Positions 35,097-44,572 of a DNA stretch of 63,759 bases are shown piece after piece. Below the pieces are notes generated by a model. That model saw nothing but the letters and a program-made list of their open reading frames with translations, was not told where the DNA came from and did not search any database. Every line of letters starts with the position of its first letter. Position 1 is the first letter of the stretch. The translations under genes were made by a program, and so were the position numbers. Source of the stretch: an uncultured Afifella sp. (GTDB taxonomy: Bacteria > Pseudomonadota > Alphaproteobacteria > Rhizobiales > Afifellaceae); assembly GCA_947259045.1 (NCBI GenBank), contig CAMYKZ010000018.1:1-63759 (forward strand), in the 5' to 3' direction.

Positions 35097-35134
35097 TGCA
35101 CTGCAACAAAATGCAACAATTATTTTGCAGTGCA
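35097..35134. promoter_or_regulatory. Candidate PhaR-type operator upstream of phasin
   Basis: A perfect 10-bp inverted repeat TGCACTGCAA (35097-35106) and TTGCAGTGCA (35125-35134) is separated by 18 nt, with a direct repeat TGCAACAA inside (35102-35109, 35112-35119). It lies 65-102 nt before the phasin start. The TGCA-rich arms fit the known style of PhaR sites; this identification is inferred. Confidence 0.5.
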
Positions 35135-35277
35135 CCAATTTTTCACGTAAAACCGACAATTCTGAAAATTGAACGCATCCATTTACGAAAAAGTAACGAC
35201 GTTTTCATAACCTGATCAGTGCGTTCGGTTGGGGGCGGCCGAAGGCATTTGTATGTATAAAAAATTGGAGTATTGAC

Positions 35278-36741
35278 GTGCGGGAGCATAACATTAGGGG
35301 GTTCCGGCAGCTGTCGGTTTTTGATTTTCTGCGCCCGGTGTTGCTGGCGATCCTGCTACTGGTATCCAGCTCCGCCGCCGTATCGGCCAATAGCAAATAC
35401 GCCGCAATCGTCGTCGATGCCAATACCGGCAAGGTGTTGTTTTCGCGCAATTCAAACGCCCTGCGCTATCCGGCATCTCTGACAAAGATGATGACGCTGT
35501 ACATTCTCTTTGAGGAAATGGAGCGGGGCAGATTTACCACCAAATCGCATCTGCAGGTCTCCAAATATGCAGCCGGCCGGCCGCCTTCCAAGCTTGGCCT
35601 GCGTGCCGGCCAGACCATCAGCGTCAGCACGGCCATCCGGGCGCTGGCCGTCAAATCGGCAAATGATGTTGCATCCGTCGTCGCCGAAGCAGTCGAGGGC
35701 TCCGAAGGCGCATTCGCGGAGCGGATGACGCGAACCGCGCATGCTCTCGGCATGAAGCGCACCACTTTCAAAAACCCGTCCGGACTGCCTGACTCAAATC
35801 AGAAAACCACAGCGCGCGACATGGCCAGACTCGGTCAGGCGCTTCAGGATCGCTTTCCCTCCTATTACAAATATTTCAGCACGCGGACATTCAGTTACGG
35901 CAAACGCAAATATCGCAACACCAACCGGTTGCTGGGAACGATCAAAGGCATGGACGGCATCAAAACCGGATATACACGTGCCTCCGGTTTCAACCTGGTG
36001 ACATCGGTGCGCCGGGACGACCGGCATATCATTGCGGTCGTCATGGGCGGCAAGACCGGCAAGAGCCGGAATTCCCACATGAAGGATCTGATCGGCAGAC
36101 ACCTCAAGCGCGCCAAACGCGGCAAGCGGACCGCGCCTCTGTTACTGGCTTCAGCGCCGCGCACGGCCATCGCACCGGCCAGGATGCCGCGTAGCCGTCC
36201 GACCCCGGTAACACCAAACCCGGTACGCATCGTCAGTGCCGCTGCGCTGCCGGACAAAACGCCGGTGCATCCCGTGCCGACAATCGACCCGATTGCAGAA
36301 CAGATCAAGGTCGCGTCCGCAATGCCTGAACTGGCCTACACTGCCCCCGCCGGGAAACGCTCAGGCCCCATCGACAAGGTCCTGCAGCCGAAAAGCATGC
36401 CTTTCAAAGTCGCAATCGCCGCTGCAGGCAGTCCGAAACCCGCGGTACCGGCAGCCAAGCCGAAAGGTGAGGCAACTCCGACGCCGGGCAAGCACGGTGG
36501 CTGGCATGTTCAGATCGCCGCAGTACCGACAGCTGAGGGCGCTGCCAAATTGCTGCAACAGGTGCAATTGAAGGCTGGGCCCGTCCTGAAATCCGCCGAA
36601 CCACTGACCCAGCCTGTCAAAACATCCGGCATGACGTTGTACCGTGTGCGGTTTGCGGGCTTTTCGGGGAAACAGGAGGCCCGCGCTGTTTGCGCGCGCT
36701 TGAAACGAAAATCAGTCGATTGTCTGGCCGTGCCCAATTGA
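35278..36741 (+). CDS. D-alanyl-D-alanine carboxypeptidase (S11) with C-terminal SPOR domain
   Basis: A 487-aa exported penicillin-binding protein. Active site: SLTK (Ser67, Lys70), SAN (127-129) and KTG (229-231). An N-terminal signal peptide ends near VSANS. After the peptidase domain comes a long Pro/Ala-rich linker (about 280-410) and a SPOR domain (about 415-485, WHVQIAAVPTAEGAAKLL), which binds denuded glycan at division sites. The expected job is to trim pentapeptide stems, with SPOR targeting it to the septum. The start is GTG at 35278, which is the only codon placing the signal peptide correctly. Confidence 0.95.
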   Translation: MREHNIRGFRQLSVFDFLRPVLLAILLLVSSSAAVSANSKYAAIVVDANTGKVLFSRNSNALRYPASLTKMMTLYILFEEMERGRFTTKSHLQVSKYAAGRPPSKLGLRAGQTISVSTAIRALAVKSANDVASVVAEAVEGSEGAFAERMTRTAHALGMKRTTFKNPSGLPDSNQKTTARDMARLGQALQDRFPSYYKYFSTRTFSYGKRKYRNTNRLLGTIKGMDGIKTGYTRASGFNLVTSVRRDDRHIIAVVMGGKTGKSRNSHMKDLIGRHLKRAKRGKRTAPLLLASAPRTAIAPARMPRSRPTPVTPNPVRIVSAAALPDKTPVHPVPTIDPIAEQIKVASAMPELAYTAPAGKRSGPIDKVLQPKSMPFKVAIAAAGSPKPAVPAAKPKGEATPTPGKHGGWHVQIAAVPTAEGAAKLLQQVQLKAGPVLKSAEPLTQPVKTSGMTLYRVRFAGFSGKQEARAVCARLKRKSVDCLAVPN

Positions 36742-36790
36742 TGTCTGATTTTAAGGGCTAAGTTGTAAGTTGTGTTGCGTATGAGTGAGT

Positions 36791-37486
36791 TCAGCCATGT
36801 TTTCTTCCCAAAAGCAGGTCTTTAGCTTCGTTGATTTTGGCCGCCAGGGCGTCCGATCCACCCCGGTCGGGATGGACTTGCATCATCAGTCGCCGGTGCG
36901 CCAAACTGATTTCCGATGTGCTGGCGTCAGGCTCCAGCCCCAGAATTTCATACGCTTCCTTTTTGCTCATGCCGCCAGGGCCCGCCGCAGGTCCAGGCCC
37001 GTCGGCCGGCCCGTTGTCGACGTTTTCTCGCCAGCCGGGATGCGCGCGGTCGAGATAACTTTCAAGCAATTTTAGCGATTCCGCGTCGCCATGGAAATCT
37101 TCAGCCACCAACATTAAATCCTCCAGGCTGAGTTGCGATAGAGCCATGCTCTCAAATCGCCCGGCCAGGACCCGGCCGTCCATATCACCGCTTTCATGAT
37201 CAAGGATCATTTCCAGGCCTGCACTGCGAACCTGCGATGCGTGCCCGCCCGGCGATTGTCCCGCCCCGAAGTTGCTGCGCATCAGAGTGATCAGCCCGAC
37301 GACAGCAAGCATGATTGCAATTCCGATGCTCCCGCGCGCCAGCGCCAGTCCGGCAAATCCAAGCAACAGAATACCGCCCGCAGAGCGCACCACTTTCGCA
37401 AGTTGCGCCGGCGTTGCGTTGACGAACAGTTTCAATAAGAACACACCAAGCCCGGCAGCAGCCAGTAAAAGCAACGCGGCCCTCAT
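36791..37486 (-). CDS. Membrane protein with C-terminal J domain
   Basis: A 231-aa protein: two N-terminal hydrophobic helices ([18 protein letters not shown] and [16 protein letters not shown]), a middle region ([20 protein letters not shown]) and a J domain at the end (about 172-231) with [11 protein letters not shown] and the HPD motif in MQVHPDRGG. The HPD motif lets J proteins stimulate the ATPase of DnaK-type chaperones; here the J domain would sit at the inner membrane. It overlaps the VWA gene by 4 nt and is coupled to it. The client is unknown. Confidence 0.88.
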   Translation of the reverse strand: MRAALLLLAAAGLGVFLLKLFVNATPAQLAKVVRSAGGILLLGFAGLALARGSIGIAIMLAVVGLITLMRSNFGAGQSPGGHASQVRSAGLEMILDHESGDMDGRVLAGRFESMALSQLSLEDLMLVAEDFHGDAESLKLLESYLDRAHPGWRENVDNGPADGPGPAAGPGGMSKKEAYEILGLEPDASTSEISLAHRRLMMQVHPDRGGSDALAAKINEAKDLLLGRKHG

Positions 37487-38211
37487 GGTCGTCGCATATC
37501 CGCCAACAGACGGCGCGCGGCTTGCGATTTCGAGTTTTCCAGCGCTTTCAGGCCACCGGCGGCATATTTGGCAATCGCGCTCAACAGCGCCTTTAGTTCC
37601 GCCGCCGATTGAGCGTTGAACGGAAGATAGGCTCCTCCGCTCAGGCGGGCGATTTCCTTGAATGCCTGACGCGCCGCACCGTCATTGCCCTCGTGAAACA
37701 TGAACGCCTTGATACCCAGCAATCCGAGTTCGCCGGCCAGGTTGGACAAATGGTCGACATTTTCTTCCATTGCATCACCGACATAGACAAGCGCCGCCAG
37801 CGGCCGGCGTTCGGCCTCGCGGCGCGTATGCGCCAGAACCTTGCCGATCTGTGTCAGCCCGCCGCGACAATCGATCTTGACCATCAGATCGCGAAGCGCG
37901 CCGGTGTCGGCGACCCAGCGCGACGAACGGCATTCTCTGAAGCCGCGGAAATAGACCAGTTGGACCGACAATCCGCCAACCGACTGCGCGGCGGAAAACA
38001 TTTCCGACTGAAGCGAACATGCCAGATCCCATGTCGGCTGCCGGCTCATTGTGGCATCAAGCGCAAACACCAGCCGCCCACGCGCCGCATCGTCGACCGG
38101 CGCCAGACGCGACGCAGTCTGCAAAAACGCGTCGATGTCGGATGCGCTGGACTTTGGTTCAGCCAGCGACCGATCGCCGGAGCCGGTTGTGAGGTTTTTG
38201 TTTTTTGTCAT
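37483..38211 (-). CDS. VWA domain-containing protein
   Basis: A 242-aa cytoplasmic protein with a von Willebrand A-like fold. The MIDAS-like motif is [12 protein letters not shown] (Asp-x-Thr-x-Ser), followed by [25 protein letters not shown] and [17 protein letters not shown] domains bind metal and mediate protein contacts, often with ATPases. Here the coupled partner is the J-domain membrane protein (4-nt overlap), a small recurrent pair in alphaproteobacteria whose role is not known to me. Confidence 0.85.
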   Translation of the reverse strand: MTKNKNLTTGSGDRSLAEPKSSASDIDAFLQTASRLAPVDDAARGRLVFALDATMSRQPTWDLACSLQSEMFSAAQSVGGLSVQLVYFRGFRECRSSRWVADTGALRDLMVKIDCRGGLTQIGKVLAHTRREAERRPLAALVYVGDAMEENVDHLSNLAGELGLLGIKAFMFHEGNDGAARQAFKEIARLSGGAYLPFNAQSAAELKALLSAIAKYAAGGLKALENSKSQAARRLLADMRRP

Positions 38212-38274
38212 GGCTTACGCTCATAATGTGGGTAACACGGCCGTCTCGGCAAGCCCGATCAACGCAATATCAGG

Positions 38275-38721
38275 CTATAACAACCCAAGATCCGCAAGTT
38301 CCCGCCGAAACTCGGCCGGCAGTTCCGCAAGCCCTTCACCGCCGTCCGCCAGATCGGCCGGAGCGTCCGCGGGCAGCAGATAGCGCCAGCCCTGAAAAGC
38401 GCGCCTTGGTTGCCATTGAGTCGGCACGAGTTCAGGTTCCAGCATCAAGTGGCAGCGGCGAATTCCATCCGGATCGCGGAACGGACGGATTTCCAGCAAT
38501 CGCTGCCGGACCTGGATGTTACCGCGAATAACCCAGTAAAGCGAGCCGCCGTCCAGCAATTCATCGGCCCGCTTCGGGATCATTCTGGTCGTGTGAAACT
38601 GCTCCACCGGCTCACCGCATCGTCTGCGTTCGGCAAGCCGGAAGGCGATCCAGCCTTCAAGATCCTCGATCGCATCGACGCCGACACATAATTTGACCAG
38701 ATTGAGAGCCATTAATGACAT
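38275..38721 (-). CDS. DUF1489 family protein
   Basis: A 148-aa cytoplasmic protein with the DUF1489 pattern: LNLVKLCVGVDAIEDLEGW, HTTRMIPKRADELLDGGSLYWVI (in part), IRPFRDPDGIRRCHLMLEPELV and FQGWRYLL. Function unknown; it is confined mainly to alphaproteobacteria. The start at ATG 38721 has no strong ribosome-binding site; an in-frame ATG at 38712 is an alternative. It reads in the same direction as the VWA/J pair, 63 nt upstream of it. Confidence 0.9.
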   Translation of the reverse strand: MSLMALNLVKLCVGVDAIEDLEGWIAFRLAERRRCGEPVEQFHTTRMIPKRADELLDGGSLYWVIRGNIQVRQRLLEIRPFRDPDGIRRCHLMLEPELVPTQWQPRRAFQGWRYLLPADAPADLADGGEGLAELPAEFRRELADLGLL

Positions 38722-38818
38722 TTAAGGCGCGGAAATCGGTTCGCAAAGAGGCGATCTGATGTTTCCACCGCCTGTTCGATCGCCTGGTCGGATCAAATTA
38801 CGCAAAGGAGAAGCACTA

Positions 38819-39022
38819 ATGTCAGTAGCAAAAGTCACGGAAATTACATCCTCGTCGTCGGAAGGTCTGGAGGCCGCCATCAAAAGCGGCATTGAAAGAG
38901 CAGACAAGACCATCGACAAGATCAAGGGTGCCTGGGTGCAGCAGATCACCGTCGAATGCGACGATGGAAAAATCACCGACTGGCGCGTCAATATGAAAGT
39001 GACTTTTGTCCTGAAGGACTAG
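38819..39022 (+). CDS. Dodecin (flavin-binding)
   Basis: A 67-aa protein that assembles as a dodecamer and stores riboflavin or FMN. The pattern VAKVTEITSSSSEGLEAAI and DWRVNMKVTFVLKD (Trp stacks on flavin) fits the family. ATG at 38819 follows AAAGGAG at ideal spacing. Its TAG stop shares CTAG with the stop of convergent mccA. Confidence 0.95.
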   Translation: MSVAKVTEITSSSSEGLEAAIKSGIERADKTIDKIKGAWVQQITVECDDGKITDWRVNMKVTFVLKD

Positions 39023-40974
39023 CCCGGACTTTCGGCGGGGGCCTGATCAATCATCAGCGCTTCAGCGCCCTCGTCGACCTGCATTCCTTCCGACACCAGA
39101 ATCCGGCTGATGATGCCATCGACCGGAGCCTTGATGCTGTGTTCCATTTTCATCGCTTCCAGAGTGAACAATATGTCGCCGGCTGATACCGTGTCTCCGG
39201 CGCCGATACGAACCGACACAATGCGGCCGTGCATCGGCGTCAGCACATGGCCGCTTCCCTGCGATACTCCCAACACACGCTCCAGCGGCGACGGGAAGGC
39301 AACGGAAAGCTGGCGGCCATCTACACTCACATAGGCAATTCCGCCACCCCACACGATCCTGGCGCGGCCCTCATCTGGCATGGCCGCCTCCGTGCCGACA
39401 ATCGTCTCCGCAGATCCATTTTTCCATCTGATCTCCGCATCGGCCGGTTGACCGTCGACCAGCAGGTCAATTCCAACGGTCCGTTCCAGCCCGCCAACCT
39501 CAAATCCCGATCCACCCTGCCACGGACCCGGCAGACGCGCCTGATGCTGATCAGACCGTTTCAACCATTGATCCACCGCCAGTGCCGCAAGCGCCGGGCC
39601 GGGTCCGCCGCCGGTCAGCTCGGTAATCCTCCGGTCGACATATCCCGTTTCGATACCGCCGGCTGAAAATTCCCCATCGGCGAGGATAGAACCGAGAAAA
39701 CCGACATTGGTTTTCACGCCGGCAATCTGAACTTCTTTCAGCGCCTTGCGCAGGCGGTCGATGACTGCGTCACGGCCCGGTGCATGGACAATGATCTTGG
39801 CCAGCATGCTGTCATAATACGGACTGACGACACTGCCGGCGGTCACACCGCTGTCAACACGGACATTCGGGCCGGCCGGAAATTCAACCGCCCAGAGTTT
39901 GCCCATCGCAGGTTGAAAATCGTGGGCCGGGTCTTCGGCATAGATCCGCACTTCCATCGCGTGGCCGGCAAGCTTCAGGTCATCCTGCGCAAGCGGCAGT
40001 GCTTCGCCGCCGGCGATCCGCAATTGCCATTCCACAAGATCAAGCCCGGTCACCATCTCCGTGACCGGGTGTTCGACCTGAAGCCTGGTATTCATCTCCA
40101 TGAAGAAAAAACTGTCCGGCTTTTCCAGGTTGGCGCCGTCGACGATGAACTCCACCGTCCCCGCGCCCTGGTAACCGACGGCGTTCGCAGCCTTGATGGC
40201 CGCCTCGCCCATCGCGGCCCGCACCGTGTCGCTCAGGCCGGGCGCCGGCGCCTCTTCAATCACTTTCTGGTGCCGCCGCTGAACGGAACAATCGCGTTCA
40301 AACAGGTGCACGACGTTGCCGTGGCTGTCTGCAAAGACCTGCATTTCAATATGACGCGGATTGTCGAGATAGCGCTCAATCAAAACCCGGTCGTCGCCAA
40401 ACGCCGCGAGGGCCTCACGCTGCGCCGAAGCCAGCTGCTCGTCGAATTCAATGGCCTTGTTGACAATACGCATGCCGCGGCCGCCACCGCCGGAAACGGC
40501 CTTGATCAGAACCGGATAACCGATTTCGTAGGCTTTCTGCTTGAGAAATTGCGGCTGCTGCCGGTCGCCGTGGTAACCCGGCACGACAGGTACGCCGGCT
40601 GTCTCCATCAAGGCCTTGGCCTCTGATTTCGATCCCATTGCGCTGATCGCATCCGCAGGCGGGCCAATGAAAACAAGCCCTGCTTCGGCGCAGTCCCGGG
40701 CGAACTTGGCATTCTCTGACAGGAAGCCGTAACCCGGATGAATGGCGTCCGCTCCGTGTTCAAGCGCGACACGAATGATTTCCGGACCGCAGAGATAGCT
40801 TTCAGCCGCAGGCCCCTCGCCCAGAAACACAGCCTCGTCTGCCTGCTGCCAATGAAGCCAGCTGCGATCTGCTTCCGTGGCAATTGCAATCGTGCGGATG
40901 TTCATGGCGCGCGCGGTCCGGATGATCCGGCAGGCGATTTCACCGCGATTGGCAATCAGAACGGATCTGATCAT
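39019..40974 (-). CDS. mccA: Methylcrotonyl-CoA carboxylase biotin-containing subunit
   Basis: A 651-aa biotin carboxylase with carrier domain. The ATP-grasp part begins VLIANRGEIACRIIRTA and includes SGGGGRGMRIV and the EMNTRLQVEHPVTE signature; the biotinyl Lys609 is in EAMKM near the end. It carboxylates methylcrotonyl-CoA in leucine breakdown together with MccB. The CoA specificity is inferred from ivd and mccB on the same strand nearby; propionyl- or geranyl-CoA carboxylase would share most motifs. ATG at 40974 removes a 48-residue non-homologous extension. It is not adjacent to mccB, which is unusual. Confidence 0.85.
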   Translation of the reverse strand: MIRSVLIANRGEIACRIIRTARAMNIRTIAIATEADRSWLHWQQADEAVFLGEGPAAESYLCGPEIIRVALEHGADAIHPGYGFLSENAKFARDCAEAGLVFIGPPADAISAMGSKSEAKALMETAGVPVVPGYHGDRQQPQFLKQKAYEIGYPVLIKAVSGGGGRGMRIVNKAIEFDEQLASAQREALAAFGDDRVLIERYLDNPRHIEMQVFADSHGNVVHLFERDCSVQRRHQKVIEEAPAPGLSDTVRAAMGEAAIKAANAVGYQGAGTVEFIVDGANLEKPDSFFFMEMNTRLQVEHPVTEMVTGLDLVEWQLRIAGGEALPLAQDDLKLAGHAMEVRIYAEDPAHDFQPAMGKLWAVEFPAGPNVRVDSGVTAGSVVSPYYDSMLAKIIVHAPGRDAVIDRLRKALKEVQIAGVKTNVGFLGSILADGEFSAGGIETGYVDRRITELTGGGPGPALAALAVDQWLKRSDQHQARLPGPWQGGSGFEVGGLERTVGIDLLVDGQPADAEIRWKNGSAETIVGTEAAMPDEGRARIVWGGGIAYVSVDGRQLSVAFPSPLERVLGVSQGSGHVLTPMHGRIVSVRIGAGDTVSAGDILFTLEAMKMEHSIKAPVDGIISRILVSEGMQVDEGAEALMIDQAPAESPG

Positions 40975-41137
40975 TGCTGAACCTCTTTTTGTCTGGACGG
41001 CACGGCAGACCTTATCCAACACACAGGAATTTGAGACAATCCACAATGGATTGATTAGGCTGAATTGTCGCCTCGCCGTTATGATTCGTCTGATCCTTGG
41101 CGAGGGACGAACTTCCAACCAGCGCTGGAGAACTCAA

Positions 41138-42898
41138 ATGAACCCACTGTTTGCCGGAGGTTTCGTTCAGAAATCGCGACTTTTCAGTGGGCTTATCCTG
41201 TTTTCATTCGCCGCCACCCATTTCCTCAACACCGCGCTTGGTTTGTGGAGCGTGGAACTGATGGAAGATGCCCAGGCCTGGCGCGCCGCGGTAACCCGGT
41301 CCTGGCCCGGTACGATCATTCTGCTCGGCGCGATCATCACCCATGTCGCCCTCGGTCTTGCAAAGATCCTGTCGCGCGCGACATGGCGCATGCCGCCCAT
41401 GCACGCGGTGCAGATCCTGTTTGGCCTTGCCATTCCGTTTCTGCTGCTGCCCCATATTATCCATACGCGCATCGCGCACGAAGTATACGATTTCAGTGAC
41501 GTCTATTCCAATGAACTTGCTGTCCTGTGGCCCTCTGTCTTCTGGAACCAGACGATCCTGCTTCTGCTGGTCTGGGTACACGGTTGTATCGGGCTCCACA
41601 GCTGGCTGAAGATAAATGACAAATACCGCAGGATCGCGCCAGTCTTGCTGTCGCTGGCAGTCCTTGTGCCAACCCTTGCCATAACCGGTTTCATCGACGG
41701 CGGCCGGGACAATAAACTGGCCATTTCGGAAGGCGATTACACCAGACGCGGGGGCGATATCAGTCTCGGCAAGACATTATTCGAACTGCCACCCGAACAG
41801 CGCAACAATCTGCGAAGCGCCGGCGAGCGCGCGCAATGGATCGTCATCGGCATCTGGGCGGCAATCGTCATAGGCTATCTGATCCGCTCTGTATTGCGCC
41901 GTTTCCGGAACCGGATCACCATCCATTATGCGGCCGGGCCCGATCTGACGCTTCCGCCCGGACCCACTTTGCTGGAAATAAGCCGCATGTGCGGCGTGCC
42001 CCATGCCAGTGTCTGCGGCGGCCGGGCGCGTTGTTCGACCTGCCGGGTTCGGGTCACGGAGACCGCCGAGCCGCTTGCGGAGCCCGGACAGGCGGAACAA
42101 AAGACCCTGGAGAGGATCGGAGCGCCGGCGGATGTGCGCCTCGCCTGCCAGATCCGGCCTGAGGCCGATATCAGCGTTACCCGGCTGATCCGACCGCCGG
42201 AAAACCACGGCAAGGAACTTACCACCGCCAACGGCGACGCCGAGGGCGCCGAACACGATCTGGCGGTGCTGTTTCTGGATATCAGGGGGTTCACGTCGAT
42301 CAGCGAGAAGCGGTTGCCCTATGACACCGTGTTTTTGCTCAATCGTTTTTTCTCCGACATCGGCGAAGCCATCAGCGCTTCCGGCGGCTGGATCGACAAA
42401 TATATGGGCGACGGACTGATGGCCCTGTTCGGCCACAACCAGCCGATCGAACGGGGCGCAAGAAACGCCCTTGCAGCCTGCATCGGCATCGACCGTGCGC
42501 TGACACGGTTCAACGGCGAGATGGCGACGGAAATCGGCGACCCGCTGCGCATTGCCATTGGCCTGCATGCAGGTCCGCTGGTGCTCGGCCGCATCGGCCA
42601 CAAGGAATCCGCGTCAATGACCGTGATCGGCCAGACGGTCAATGTCGCAAGCCGGCTGGAGGGCCTGGCCAAGGAGCAGGACATGCAACTGGTCGTCTCC
42701 CTTGATCTTCTGAAAAACGCCGCCGCCTCAACCGCGGACCTCGCTGTCAGCGAAGTCACCGTTCGCGGTTCCACTCAGCCGATCCAGGTCGCATCAATTG
42801 CCAGTGCGGCCGAAACGTTTGAAAGCGATCAGCCAGGTAATCTTGTCGCCGGTGATTCGCAGCCGCCGGAAACGGCGCCAAGCAAAGAAACTGCCTGA
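41138..42898 (+). CDS. cyaC: Redox-linked membrane adenylate cyclase (CyaC-like): haem-b anchor, 2Fe-2S ferredoxin and class III cyclase
   Basis: A 586-aa fusion. Residues 1-250 form about six helices with several His (28, 69, 109, 148, 154), like a fumarate reductase/succinate dehydrogenase cytochrome b anchor. A plant-type ferredoxin domain (260-350) has Cys285, 293, 299, 302 and 337 (CGVPHASVCGGRARCSTC). The class III cyclase follows (375-550) with metal Asp381 in FLDIRGFTS and Asp425 in MGDGLMALFG. The architecture matches CyaC of Sinorhizobium meliloti, a quinone-responsive adenylate cyclase. GGAG precedes the ATG. It signals respiratory redox state through cAMP; that role is by family. 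Confidence 0.9.
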   Translation: MNPLFAGGFVQKSRLFSGLILFSFAATHFLNTALGLWSVELMEDAQAWRAAVTRSWPGTIILLGAIITHVALGLAKILSRATWRMPPMHAVQILFGLAIPFLLLPHIIHTRIAHEVYDFSDVYSNELAVLWPSVFWNQTILLLLVWVHGCIGLHSWLKINDKYRRIAPVLLSLAVLVPTLAITGFIDGGRDNKLAISEGDYTRRGGDISLGKTLFELPPEQRNNLRSAGERAQWIVIGIWAAIVIGYLIRSVLRRFRNRITIHYAAGPDLTLPPGPTLLEISRMCGVPHASVCGGRARCSTCRVRVTETAEPLAEPGQAEQKTLERIGAPADVRLACQIRPEADISVTRLIRPPENHGKELTTANGDAEGAEHDLAVLFLDIRGFTSISEKRLPYDTVFLLNRFFSDIGEAISASGGWIDKYMGDGLMALFGHNQPIERGARNALAACIGIDRALTRFNGEMATEIGDPLRIAIGLHAGPLVLGRIGHKESASMTVIGQTVNVASRLEGLAKEQDMQLVVSLDLLKNAAASTADLAVSEVTVRGSTQPIQVASIASAAETFESDQPGNLVAGDSQPPETAPSKETA

Positions 42899-42902
42899 AC
42901 CA

Positions 42903-44315
42903 TCAACATTCGACGACATTCACCGCAAGGCCGCCGGTTGACGTTTCCTTGTATTTCTCGCTCATGTCCAGGCCGGTCTGGCGCATCGTTTCGATGCAAT
43001 TGTCCAGTGGCATGAAATGTTCACCGTCGCCGCGCAGCGCCAAAGACGCTGCCGATACGGATTTCACCGCGCCCAGCCCGTTGCGCTCGATACAGGGCAC
43101 CTGCACCAGACCCGCAACCGGATCGCAGGTCATGCCGAGGTGATGCTCAAGAGCAATTTCGGCAGCATTTTCGATCTGCCGGTTTGTGCCGCCAAGGCTC
43201 GCCGCAAGACCCGCAGCCGCCATTGCGGAGGCCGACCCGACCTCCCCCTGGCATCCCACTTCAGCGCCGGAAATCGACGCGTTGTGCTTGATAATGCCGC
43301 CGATAGCCGCCGCAACCAGCAGAAATGTCCGGACACCGTCCTGACTGGCGCCGATGCAATGATCGAGATAATAGCGGATCACTGCCGGAATCACGCCCGC
43401 GGCGCCATTGGTGGGTGCCGTGACAATCTTGCCGCCTGCGGCGTTCTCCTCGTTGACCGCCATGGCGTAGACGCTGAGCCAGTCCATGATCCTGTGTGGC
43501 TGAAGGGCATTGGCGCCCTGCTCCGACTGCAATTTGTCATGCAGCTCCCGCGCCCGGCGTTTCACTTTCAGCCCGCCAGGCAGGATCCCGCCATTTCGCA
43601 ATCCGCGTTCCATGCAGCTGTTCATTGCTGCCCAGATGCGGTCGAGTTCGGCATCAAGCGCGCCCTCGCCGGCCAGCCCCGGCACGTGCGACATTTCATT
43701 GGCGCGCTTCATCTGAGCGATCGACATGTTTGAGCGTTCACCCATCTCAAGCATCTGCGACGCCCTGGCAAACGGGAACGGAACGGTCCCTTCCGCATTC
43801 TGGCCGGCGCCATCGGATATCCCAGCCAGTTCTTCGTCGTCGGCAACAAATCCGCCACCGATGGAATAATAATTGCGCTTCAAAAGCAGTCCGCCGGCAG
43901 CGTCAAAGGCAGAAAAAACCATGCCATTGGCGTGGTCCTCCAGCGGCGGTCCATAGTCAAACTCCAGGTCCTTGTCCGGGTCGAATGTGATTGCCTCAAA
44001 TCCCGGCGCGAGCAGGTGTTTCACGTCTGCCGTCCGGCTGATCAGGTCATCAATCCGGTCAGGATCGATGCCGACCGGCGTTTCGCCGCTCAATCCCAGG
44101 ATTACGGCCTTGTCGGTCGCATGGCCCTTGCCGGTGAATGCCAGCGAACCATGCAGGCTGACCCTGATATGCGCCGGTTCAGCACCCGTCGGACGCGGCC
44201 AGTCGCCATGTTTCAATGTGTGCAGAAAACGCGCCGCCGCAACCATCGGCCCCATCGTATGGGAGCTTGACGGACCGATGCCGATCTTGAAAATGTCGAA
44301 TACACTGAGGAACAT
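42903..44315 (-). CDS. sdaA: L-serine ammonia-lyase (single-chain, Fe-S type)
   Basis: A 470-aa enzyme that deaminates L-serine to pyruvate and ammonia. The N-terminus [20 protein letters not shown] is diagnostic; the alpha part includes [18 protein letters not shown] and [20 protein letters not shown] with the Cys ligands of the 4Fe-4S cluster (also [16 protein letters not shown]). The fused beta-alpha form of about 460 aa is usual in proteobacteria. Convergent with cyaC; no other serine gene is close. Confidence 0.97.
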   Translation of the reverse strand: MFLSVFDIFKIGIGPSSSHTMGPMVAAARFLHTLKHGDWPRPTGAEPAHIRVSLHGSLAFTGKGHATDKAVILGLSGETPVGIDPDRIDDLISRTADVKHLLAPGFEAITFDPDKDLEFDYGPPLEDHANGMVFSAFDAAGGLLLKRNYYSIGGGFVADDEELAGISDGAGQNAEGTVPFPFARASQMLEMGERSNMSIAQMKRANEMSHVPGLAGEGALDAELDRIWAAMNSCMERGLRNGGILPGGLKVKRRARELHDKLQSEQGANALQPHRIMDWLSVYAMAVNEENAAGGKIVTAPTNGAAGVIPAVIRYYLDHCIGASQDGVRTFLLVAAAIGGIIKHNASISGAEVGCQGEVGSASAMAAAGLAASLGGTNRQIENAAEIALEHHLGMTCDPVAGLVQVPCIERNGLGAVKSVSAASLALRGDGEHFMPLDNCIETMRQTGLDMSEKYKETSTGGLAVNVVEC

Positions 44316-44572
44316 GTCTGAACTCCGGCCCTCCGGTCTTGCAGCTTAACGGATTAGGCCTGCGATGGCGACAAAGCTGGCCCATCCGCGACACAAGCAG
44401 AGACCGGAACGAAGCCTGCGTCAATCCTGCGGCGAAACGCCCGGCGATGGTCAAACGACGGTGAACAGTCCGTCAGCCGTTTGAACCATTGCGAACGAGG
44501 GCTTTCGAGCCCTATTTTCAGACAACAGGCGTTGCCCGGACGGCATTGCCCAAACGTGCCGAGGAGAAGATG

